DNA from: Vescimonas cirricatena
Lineage (GTDB): Bacteria > Bacillota > Clostridia > Oscillospirales > Oscillospiraceae
Length of the DNA: 5,883 nucleotides
Assembly: GCF_020687045.1 (NCBI RefSeq)
Contig: NZ_JAJEPW010000105.1
Span: forward strand, 1-5,883
Reading direction: 5' to 3'
Shown: piece after piece, positions 1-5,068 of the stretch
How positions within the stretch are numbered: position 1 is the first letter of the stretch
Layout: the number at the start of each line of letters is the position of its first letter
Notes under the pieces: model-generated
Told to the model about the DNA's origin: nothing
Seen by the model: only the letters and a program-made list of their open reading frames with translations
Database searches by the model: none
Made by a program: the position numbers and the translations under genes

Positions 1-3000
1 GTGCTGGTGACCCACGTGCCCGCCTACTACACCAATCCCACCGGCGGCGGCGAAACCTATGTGCAGTATCTGCCCGCTGCCTGCGATGCAGCCGGCATCG
101 ACTTCTACTTCTCCGGCAATGACCACAGCTATGCCCGCACCGCCCCCATGACCGGCGGTCAGGTGGACGAAAACGGCACGGTGTACTACATCTGCGGCTC
201 CACCGGCGGCAAGTCCTATTCCATCGTGAACAACCCCGACTTCCACTTTGACGTGGCCACCCTGGACTTCGACAGCGTCTATGTGGACGTCACCGCCGAC
301 CGCTTCCAGGCCACCGTCACCGCCTATAACGTGGCCACCGACGGCACCCGGACGGTGCTGGATCAGTTCACCCGCCGCACCGCCCCCATCTGCCAGAACG
401 ATGAGCACACCTATGTGTATGACCGTTCCACCGGCCAGCTGGAGTGCTCCGTCTGCGGCCACACCGAAAACGCGGCCCAGGTGCAGTACAACGGCTGGGC
501 GACGGACAGCGAGTCCGGACGCAGAATGTACTTCACCGCCGGACGGTATGTCACCGGCTATCTGTTCCTGGACGAGGTCAACTATAACTTCGATGCAGAC
601 GGCCTGGCCTATACGGGCGAATACATCATGGATGGTCAGCGCTGCACCTTCCTGGACGGACAGTTCGTCCCCACGGAGAATATCCTGCTGGCCGGTATCT
701 GCGGTGAGAACGCGTGCTTTGTGCTGTACCGCGACGGCCGGATGGTGATCACCGGCTCCGGTCCCCTGTCCACCACAAGCCGCGCCACCGTTCCCTGGCA
801 GACGGCCAAGGACGGCATCCGCAAGGTCTATGTGTCCGCCGGTATCACCACCCTGTCCACCCAGTGCTTCTACTACTGCTCCATGATGACGGACCTCATC
901 TTCGAAAGCGGCAGCCAGCTGACCACCATTTCCGGCTCCGCCTTCAATGGATGCTCCCGCCTGGTCCGCATCAATCTGGAGGAATGCACGAAGCTGAACC
1001 TGATCAGCGGCTCGGCCTTCTATGACTGCCGCTCCCTGACGTCCATTGTGCTGCCCGAGGGCCTGCAGACCATCAACGGCCGCGCCTTTGCCCGCTGCAC
1101 GTCTCTTAACAGCGTGTATCTGCCGGATGGGATCAGCTTCATCTCCTCCACGGCGTTCCAGGGCTGCGGCGGCGTGGTCCTCAGCGTGGCCTACAACAGC
1201 TATGCCAAGCAGTATGCCATCCGCAACGGCATTGCCTATGTGGAGCGTGCCGCCACGGTCATCGCCTCCGGCAGCTGCGGCGCAGGCGCTTCCTGGGAGC
1301 TGTATGGCGATGGCGTCCTGAATATCAAGGGCAGCGGCGCTCTCACCAGCCCCAAGGCAGCCTCCGGCATCGCCTGGTATACCTATCGCCACATGATCCG
1401 CGCGGTCCATGTGGACGCCGGTATCACCAGCCTGCCTGACTTCGCCTTCTATGGCTCCTCCGCTCTGGAGACGGTAAGCTTTGCCGAGGGCAGCCAGCTG
1501 ACCACCATCGGCGGCTCCGCCCTGCGCGGCTGCTCCGCCCTGACGGAGGTCACCCTGCCCCGGCATGTGCAGACCATCTACGGCAACGCCTTCCGCAACT
1601 GCTCCAACCTCACCTCCGTCTATCTGCCGGACAGCGTGTCCTATCTGGCTGCATCCACGTTCCGGGGCTGCGGCCAGGTGGTCCTCAGCGTGGGCTACAA
1701 CAGCTATGCCAAGGACTTTGCCGCGCACAACGGCATCCGGTATGTGGAGCGTCAGCCTGAGATCATCGCCTCCGGCTCCTGCGGCGCTGACGCTTCCTGG
1801 GAGCTGTACAGCGACGGCGTCCTGCATATCAAGGGCAGCGGCGCTCTCAGCAATCCCAAGGTTTCCAGCGCCACCGCCTGGTATGCCTATCGCCACATGA
1901 TCCGCGTGGTCCATGTGGACGCCGGCATCACCAGCCTGCCTGACTTCGCCTTCTTCGGCTGCTCCGCTCTGGAGACGGTAAGCTTTGCTGAGGGCAGCCA
2001 GCTGACCACCATCGGCGGCTCCGCCTTCAACGGCTGCACCAGTCTGAAGGAGCTGACCCTGCCCCAGGGCGTCAAGACCATCTACGGCAACGCCTTCCGA
2101 GGCTGCTCCAACCTCGTCTCTGTCTATCTGCCGGATACGGTGTCCTACATCACCGGCGGCGCGTTCCGGGGCTGCGGCCAGGTGGTCCTCAGCGTGGCCT
2201 ATAACAGCTATGCCAAGCAGTACGCCATCCGCAACGGCATCGCCTATGTGGAGCGTGAACGCGCGGTTACTGCCTCCGGCTCCTGCGGCGCTGACGCCAC
2301 CTGGGAGCTGTACAGCGACGGTGCGCTGAGCATCCGGGGCACCGGCAGCCTGACCAATCCCGCCTATGCCGGGGCCGTGGCCTGGAGCGCCTATCGCGAG
2401 TCCATCCGCACGGTGGAGGTCGCTTCCGGCATCACCAACCTGCCTGACTTCGCCTTCTATGGCTGCTCCGCTCTGGAGACGGTAAGCTTTGCCGAAGGCA
2501 GCCGCCTGACCACCATCGGCGGCTCCGCCTTCAACGGCTGCACCAGTCTGAAGGAGCTGACCCTGCCCCAGGGCGTCAAGACCATCTACGGCAACGCCTT
2601 CCGCGGCTGCTCCAACCTCGTCTCTGTCTATCTGCCGGATACGGTGTCCTACATCACCGGCGGCGCGTTCCGGGACTGCGGCAAGGTGGTCCTCAGCGTG
2701 GCCTACAACAGCTATGCCAAGCAGTACGCCATCAGCAACGGCATTGCCTATGTGGAGCGCGAACGCGCGGTTACCGCCTCCGGCTCCTGCGGCGCTGACG
2801 CCACCTGGGAGCTGTACAGCGACGGCGCGCTGAGCATCCGGGGCACCGGCAGCCTGACGAACCCCACCTACGCTGGTGCGGTGGCTTGGGCCGCTTACCG
2901 GGAGTCCATCCGCACGGTGGAGATCGCGGCGGGCATCACCAATCTGTCTGACTTTGCGTTCTTCGGCTGCACCAGCCTGACGTCGGTGATCTTTGAGGAT

Positions 3001-3267
3001 GGCAGCAAATTGACCACCGTCGGCGGCTCTGCCTTCAACGGCTGCACCAGCCTGAAGGAACTGATTCTGCCGGAGATGGTAAAGACGGTCTATGGCAATG
3101 CCTTCCGTGGTTGTACCAGTTTGACGTCTGTTTATCTGCCGGACGGGCTGAGCTATATGACCAATAATGCCTTTGCGGGCTGCGGTAATGTAGTTCTCAG
3201 CGTTGCCGCCGGAAGCTATGCGGAGCAATGGGCACAGGCCAATCATATTGCCTATACTGCCCGATAA
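1..3267 (+). CDS. Secreted metallophosphoesterase with five tandem BspA-type LRR modules (5'-partial)
   Basis: This is the 3' part of a giant gene; the GTG at base 1 is not a credible start because the phosphoesterase begins mid-domain. Residues 1-125 resemble the C-terminal part of purple-acid-phosphatase-like calcineurin phosphoesterases: VTHVP at 3-7 matches the VxxH metal motif and GNDHSYAR at 39-46 matches the GHxH motif, with Asn40 in place of the first His. The earlier metal motifs (D, GDxxY, GNH) must lie upstream. C131, H136, C149 and C152 form a possible zinc ribbon. Residues about 160-224, rich in Gly and aromatics (VTGY, YNFDADG, YTGEY), resemble cell-wall-binding repeats. From residue 229 to the end run five modules, each with a small beta-rich leader (CG...WELYSDG...GTGSL) followed by LRR_5 (BspA-type) repeats. 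No LPxTG anchor is seen at the C-terminus. The protein is probably exported and cleaves phosphoesters or binds ligands at the cell surface; its substrate is unknown. The downstream hairpin at 3280 ends the unit. Confidence 0.9.
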   Translation: MLVTHVPAYYTNPTGGGETYVQYLPAACDAAGIDFYFSGNDHSYARTAPMTGGQVDENGTVYYICGSTGGKSYSIVNNPDFHFDVATLDFDSVYVDVTADRFQATVTAYNVATDGTRTVLDQFTRRTAPICQNDEHTYVYDRSTGQLECSVCGHTENAAQVQYNGWATDSESGRRMYFTAGRYVTGYLFLDEVNYNFDADGLAYTGEYIMDGQRCTFLDGQFVPTENILLAGICGENACFVLYRDGRMVITGSGPLSTTSRATVPWQTAKDGIRKVYVSAGITTLSTQCFYYCSMMTDLIFESGSQLTTISGSAFNGCSRLVRINLEECTKLNLISGSAFYDCRSLTSIVLPEGLQTINGRAFARCTSLNSVYLPDGISFISSTAFQGCGGVVLSVAYNSYAKQYAIRNGIAYVERAATVIASGSCGAGASWELYGDGVLNIKGSGALTSPKAASGIAWYTYRHMIRAVHVDAGITSLPDFAFYGSSALETVSFAEGSQLTTIGGSALRGCSALTEVTLPRHVQTIYGNAFRNCSNLTSVYLPDSVSYLAASTFRGCGQVVLSVGYNSYAKDFAAHNGIRYVERQPEIIASGSCGADASWELYSDGVLHIKGSGALSNPKVSSATAWYAYRHMIRVVHVDAGITSLPDFAFFGCSALETVSFAEGSQLTTIGGSAFNGCTSLKELTLPQGVKTIYGNAFRGCSNLVSVYLPDTVSYITGGAFRGCGQVVLSVAYNSYAKQYAIRNGIAYVERERAVTASGSCGADATWELYSDGALSIRGTGSLTNPAYAGAVAWSAYRESIRTVEVASGITNLPDFAFYGCSALETVSFAEGSRLTTIGGSAFNGCTSLKELTLPQGVKTIYGNAFRGCSNLVSVYLPDTVSYITGGAFRDCGKVVLSVAYNSYAKQYAISNGIAYVERERAVTASGSCGADATWELYSDGALSIRGTGSLTNPTYAGAVAWAAYRESIRTVEIAAGITNLSDFAFFGCTSLTSVIFEDGSKLTTVGGSAFNGCTSLKELILPEMVKTVYGNAFRGCTSLTSVYLPDGLSYMTNNAFAGCGNVVLSVAAGSYAEQWAQANHIAYTAR
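685..1260 (+). repeat. LRR module 1 (576 bp, the long, divergent first copy)
   Basis: This is the first tandem LRR module, beginning at the LLAGICG segment that aligns with the IASGSCG start of later copies. It is 576 bp rather than 504 bp. The 72-bp excess equals 24 codons, the size of one LRR_5 unit, and the module does carry an additional SGSAFYDCRSLTSI-type unit. Its leader (CFVLYRDGRMVITGSG) is the most divergent of the five, but its end (VAYNSYAKQYAIRNGIAYVER) is the same as in module 3. Confidence 0.85.
1261..1764 (+). repeat. LRR module 2 (504 bp)
   Basis: This module starts at IASGSCG and is exactly 504 bp (168 codons) long. Its leader and first LRR (RHMIR, VDAGITSLPDFAFYG) closely match module 3. 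Its later LRRs (ALRGCSALTEVTLPRHVQ) and C-terminal cap (GYNSYAKDFAAHNGIRYVER) differ from all other copies. Confidence 0.9.
1765..2268 (+). repeat. LRR module 3 (504 bp)
   Basis: This module starts at IASGSCGADASWELY and has the same 504-bp period. Its front half resembles module 2. Its back half is nearly identical to module 4 at the DNA level: bases 2002-2170 and 2506-2674 differ at one position (2100 against 2604). The copy is therefore a mosaic of its two neighbours. Confidence 0.92.
2269..2772 (+). repeat. LRR module 4 (504 bp)
   Basis: This module starts at TASGSCGADATWELY and is 504 bp long. Its front half (GALSIRGTGSLTNP, YRESIRTVEVASGIT) matches module 5 and its back half (FNGCTSLKELTLPQGVKTI) matches module 3, so the similarity switches partner around the middle of the module. 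Confidence 0.92.
2773..3264 (+). repeat. LRR module 5 (492 bp, terminal copy)
   Basis: This is the last module. Its leader is almost the same as that of module 4, but from about 2950 onward it diverges: it carries more A/T at third codon positions, and its cap is AAGSYAEQWAQANHIAY instead of the usual YNSYAKQYAIRNGIAY. It ends four codons short of a full 504-bp period, directly at the stop codon. Confidence 0.9.
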
Positions 3268-3279
3268 CTGATATTTAAT

Positions 3280-3319
3280 ATACAAAGGCCGTCCAGCTTT
3301 CGCTGGACGGCCTTTGTAT
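3280..3319. terminator. GC-rich hairpin terminator between convergent genes
   Basis: A perfect 18-bp inverted repeat (ATACAAAGGCCGTCCAGC at 3280-3297, its complement at 3302-3319) encloses a TTTC tetraloop, starting 12 bases after the stop of the LRR gene. The stem is GC-rich near the loop and AT-rich at its base. The T-tract is short (CCTTTGTAT) and similar on both strands, so the hairpin can serve the + strand LRR gene and the - strand operon that converges from the right, although it lies 108 bases beyond the last gene of that operon. Confidence 0.85.
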
Positions 3320-3427
3320 CGAAGAAGCCTATTTGCTATCAGGTAAACACTCTGTTCTATGTAACCGTCAGCCCTTCAATTGTGTTGTAACGAGGTTATA
3401 TATTTTGAAATAGCTTCGGGTCAGGAA

Positions 3428-3646
3428 TCAGTGGCGGGGCGGCTCGTCGTCGCTGGCATTCTGCACCGGTGCTGCCGCTCGGCCCAAACGTCGGCGGAGT
3501 CTGATCACATCCAGGTTTGTCAGCGCCACCGGATGCCAACGGTTCAGCAGCGCCGCCGTGATCCCGGGTCCCCACCCGTATTCCGTATATCGACGCAAGT
3601 CCTCCAGAAACTCCGGTGTCAGCTCTGGAGCATCCTCGGTCTGCAT
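3428..3646 (-). CDS. Small hypothetical protein (72 aa)
   Basis: I do not recognise this family with certainty. The 72-residue product looks helical and soluble, with no signal peptide or membrane segment. The segments LTPEFLEDLRRYTEYG (9-24), ITAALLNRW and LTNLDVIRLRRRLGR have helix-like spacing, a GWGP turn lies between the first two, and the tail is polar (DDEPPRH). The start is supported by AAGGTGA at 3653-3659, six bases before the ATG. It follows the secreted-protein gene by 43 bases on the same strand with no terminator between them, so it is probably the last gene of that operon. Other frames across this stretch are also open, as often happens in GC-rich DNA, but this one has the ribosome binding site and the protein-like composition. 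It could act as a small DNA- or protein-binding partner; no function is claimed. Confidence 0.6.
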   Translation of the reverse strand: MQTEDAPELTPEFLEDLRRYTEYGWGPGITAALLNRWHPVALTNLDVIRLRRRLGRAAAPVQNASDDEPPRH

Positions 3647-3689
3647 GAAGGGTCACCTTCGTTCGTTTTTTTGTTACAGTTTTGCGGTG

Positions 3690-4100
3690 TTAATAGGCCT
3701 TGACTCCGGTAGAAGCTGTCTGGGTCTCCACCAGCTTCCCCGCAGAGTCATACACATAGGCTGTGACCACAACCTGGTACACATGGCCGTGAGTGATACT
3801 GCAGGGTTTCTCAAGTATAATGGTATCATATGTAACCGTTTCTTCCCAACGCGCGTACTCCACATTGTTGCGCTTTAAGACAACGACTAAATTAACGGTA
3901 TACCCTTTGTATGCACGGGTAGTTCCCCGGCAATAAGCAACGCCATTTTCAAAGTGCAGATTGGCGGATATTTCCGAAATGCCAATGTACTGCAGAGCAA
4001 TCTCATCCTTCAGTGCAGCATAGGCCTGCACGGGAACGGATACCGCCAGGCAAAGCGCGGCCATGACGGCGCACATAAAGGAAACCAGTTTCTTCTTCAT
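3690..4100 (-). CDS. Small secreted protein, beta-rich, DUF6147-like (136 aa)
   Basis: This encodes an exported protein with a textbook signal peptide: KKK at 2-4, a hydrophobic core FMCAVMAALCLAV at 8-20, and a likely cleavage after AYA at residue 28, leaving about 108 mature residues. The mature part alternates short beta-like segments (YTVNLVVVLKRN, YQVVVTAYVYDSAGKLVETQT) and has two cysteines (AYCRG and KPCSI) that could form a disulfide. The layout, with a CxG strand, a long strand, and a final Y-x-V-x-x-x-A-x-V-Y strand, resembles small Clostridia secreted proteins annotated as DUF6147; this match is from memory and tentative. The ATG at 4100 is preferred over the in-frame ATG at 4121 because AGGAG lies seven bases before it and the signal peptide then begins cleanly at MKKK. 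It lies 50 bases after the putative anti-sigma gene on the same strand. Confidence 0.85.
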   Translation of the reverse strand: MKKKLVSFMCAVMAALCLAVSVPVQAYAALKDEIALQYIGISEISANLHFENGVAYCRGTTRAYKGYTVNLVVVLKRNNVEYARWEETVTYDTIILEKPCSITHGHVYQVVVTAYVYDSAGKLVETQTASTGVKAY

Positions 4101-4107
4101 GTCTTCT

Positions 4108-4112
4108 CTCCT
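4108..4112 (-). promoter_or_regulatory. Ribosome binding site deciding the 4100 start
   Basis: AGGAG (extended AGGAGAG), read on the - strand, sits seven bases before the ATG at 4100. It lies inside the coding stretch implied by the longer start at 4121, which has no comparable site (GCAGAAAA precedes it), so it supports the shorter protein. Confidence 0.75.
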
Positions 4113-4136
4113 GTCTGTCATTTTTCTGCAATAAGG

Positions 4137-4157
4137 GTCCTGACTGTCCGTCAGGAC
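4137..4157 (-). other. Inverted repeat spanning the stop codon of the anti-sigma gene
   Basis: GTCCTGAC (4137-4144) and GTCAGGAC (4150-4157) form a perfect 8-bp stem with a 5-base loop. In the - strand transcript the hairpin covers the last codons and TGA stop of the DUF4367 gene and ends 36 bases before the start of the secreted-protein gene. No U-tract follows, so it is more likely an mRNA processing or stability element, or a weak attenuator, than a full terminator. Confidence 0.5.
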
Positions 4158-4888
4158 AAAACGATGCTCTGGGCAATTCTCAGGGCAGTCTCTGTGGAGA
4201 TGTTATCGCCGCAAAGCATGACAATGCAATTGGATTCTGGATACATCCAGATAATCTGCATGCTTTCATCGCGTTGGATTACTGTAGCAAGGGTATCATG
4301 TACAATAGTCTGATACAGTTGATTAGCCTCCGTATCGACTTTGAAGACGCCTTCCCCATCAAAATTCATTACACGAATATCAACTCTCTGCTCTACACTA
4401 CCGCTCGGTCTGATATAACGCCGTGATATCGTTCCGTTTGTATTTTGATTTTCCACCAGCTCATATCCCTCCGGCAGCCAGCCCACTTCGATGCCCTGGT
4501 ACTGAACACCTCCTTCCGTTTGGTTGAATCGGTACTCCGCATGATCGCCGAAGGTCGCCACAGCCCACCGCAGCGCGTCGCTGCGGAAAACGGGTGACAC
4601 GGCGAACGCAGCCGTCAGGCAGGAAATGACCAGCAGCATAACGACCGCCGCCTTGCTGAGGACCCGCGACGCCGTCCGGGCTGCGGCGCGGGCGTGGCCC
4701 CGCCTTACCTGCCGGGAGATCGTCCGCAGACACCGGCGCTTCGCCGTCTCGGAGGGGCCGCCCTCCTGCGCTTTCAGTGCCTGGTTTTCCTCCTGGTACT
4801 GCTGCCCCTGATGCTGTGCAACACTGTGCATCAGCAGCCGGAACAATGCATCATTATACTGCTCATACAGCATTTCCTGCTTTGTCAT
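4151..4888 (-). CDS. Membrane DUF4367 protein, putative anti-sigma factor (245 aa)
   Basis: This is a single-pass membrane protein. Residues 1-78 are polar and probably cytoplasmic: an N-terminal helix (YEQYNDALFRLLMHSVAQHQ), then a very basic stretch (RRCLRTISRQVRRGHARAAART). Residues about 79-98 (SKAAVVMLLVISCLTAAFAV) form the membrane helix. The remaining 147 residues would be outside; GWLPEGYELVE at 136-146 and the strand-rich tail ending in a TETALRIAQSIVLS helix match DUF4367 domains. DUF4367 proteins in Clostridia are commonly encoded beside sigma-70 factors and are thought to be anti-sigma factors; here the sigma gene is adjacent but divergent. The N-terminal cytoplasmic part would bind the sigma factor and the outer domain would sense the envelope (inference). 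The start is firm: AGGAGGT lies six bases upstream. No classic zinc-binding anti-sigma motif (HxxxCxxC) is visible. Confidence 0.85.
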   Translation of the reverse strand: MTKQEMLYEQYNDALFRLLMHSVAQHQGQQYQEENQALKAQEGGPSETAKRRCLRTISRQVRRGHARAAARTASRVLSKAAVVMLLVISCLTAAFAVSPVFRSDALRWAVATFGDHAEYRFNQTEGGVQYQGIEVGWLPEGYELVENQNTNGTISRRYIRPSGSVEQRVDIRVMNFDGEGVFKVDTEANQLYQTIVHDTLATVIQRDESMQIIWMYPESNCIVMLCGDNISTETALRIAQSIVLS

Positions 4889-4894
4889 GCTGGT

Positions 4895-4901
4895 ACCTCC
4901 T
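4895..4901 (-). promoter_or_regulatory. Consensus ribosome binding site of the DUF4367 gene
   Basis: AGGAGGT, read on the - strand, is six bases from the ATG at 4888. It is a full match to the Shine-Dalgarno consensus and the strongest site in the window, suggesting that the membrane protein is translated efficiently. Confidence 0.85.
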
Positions 4902-4922
4902 CAAATCCCTCTACACTAATAG

Positions 4923-4951
4923 AACTGTTGAAACGGCAAAATGCAACAGTT
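4923..4951. promoter_or_regulatory. Inverted repeat in the divergent control region
   Basis: AACTGTTG (4923-4930) and CAACAGTT (4944-4951) form a perfect 8-bp inverted repeat around a 13-base spacer. On the - strand it lies in the predicted leader of the DUF4367 transcript, about 20 bases upstream of the ribosome binding site. On the + strand it is followed by TTTTTCT, so it could end antisense transcripts running toward the sigma promoter. It could equally be a protein-binding site. Confidence 0.5.
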
Positions 4952-4973
4952 TTTCTAAATTTTTTCCAAAAAT

Positions 4974-5002
4974 ATTTTCTTCCATGGAAGCACTATTGTC
5001 AA
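4974..5002 (-). promoter_or_regulatory. Predicted sigma-A-type promoter for the DUF4367 operon
   Basis: On the - strand, TTGACA (5002 to 4997) is a perfect -35 box, followed after 17 bases by GAAAAT (4979 to 4974), a four-of-six match to the -10 box. Transcription would start near 4967 and give a leader of about 80 bases. The -35 is strong and the -10 modest. Its -35 overlaps that of the divergent sigma-gene promoter. Confidence 0.55.
4979..4990. promoter_or_regulatory. 12-bp perfect palindrome between the divergent promoters (candidate operator)
   Basis: CTTCCATGGAAG is a perfect dyad. It lies inside the spacer of the - strand promoter and ends five bases before the -35 box of the + strand promoter, where a dimeric regulator could act on both. 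An AT-only palindrome, AAAATATTTT (4969-4978), directly adjoins it. No regulator is identified. Confidence 0.45.
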
Positions 5003-5024
5003 GATGCGATTTTTTTGCTATAAT
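4996..5024 (+). promoter_or_regulatory. Predicted sigma-A-type promoter of the sigma factor gene
   Basis: TTGTCA (4996-5001, five of six to consensus) is followed after exactly 17 bases by a perfect TATAAT (5019-5024), preceded by TGC to give an extended -10 (TGnTATAAT). Transcription would begin about 5031, leaving a leader of some 38 bases before the sigma gene. The match to the housekeeping consensus argues that the sigma factor does not depend solely on itself for expression. Confidence 0.8.
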
Positions 5025-5053
5025 TTTTCTCGGTTTTTATTGCTTTTCTGAAA

Positions 5054-5058
5054 AGGAG
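5054..5058 (+). promoter_or_regulatory. Ribosome binding site of the sigma factor gene
   Basis: AGGAG lies ten bases before the ATG at 5069. An out-of-frame ATG at 5062 lies only three bases from it and opens a 13-codon frame that ends at 5103, inside the sigma gene. The true start at 5069 is set by the sigma protein's reading frame rather than by ideal spacing. Confidence 0.65.
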
Positions 5059-5068
5059 AGAATGCCGA

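Noticed and set aside
1..3. GTG at base 1 as the true start of the phosphoesterase/LRR gene
   Set aside because: The protein opens inside a metallophosphoesterase domain and lacks its first metal motifs and a signal peptide, so the gene must begin before the window.
248..1025. Other-frame ORFs within the LRR gene, rich in Pro, Ser, Arg and His
   Set aside because: They are typical out-of-frame products of GC-rich coding sequence that share no features with known proteins.
1261..3264. Regular repeats as a CRISPR array or mobile-element duplication
   Set aside because: The repeats are 504 bp, in frame, contiguous without spacers, and encode LRR modules.
3380..3878. Plus-strand open frames across 3380-3703 and 3558-3878
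   Set aside because: They run antisense to the 72-residue and secreted-protein genes, have no convincing ribosome binding sites and show no protein-like domain pattern.
4101..4121. Longer start (ATG at 4121) for the secreted protein
   Set aside because: It adds seven charged residues (MTDRRED) before the signal peptide, lacks a good ribosome binding site, and would bury the AGGAG site that serves the ATG at 4100.
4929..4951. TGAAAC as an ECF-type -35 box for autoregulation of the sigma gene
   Set aside because: No CGTC-like -10 box lies at the expected 16-17 base spacing; the sequence there is a T run.
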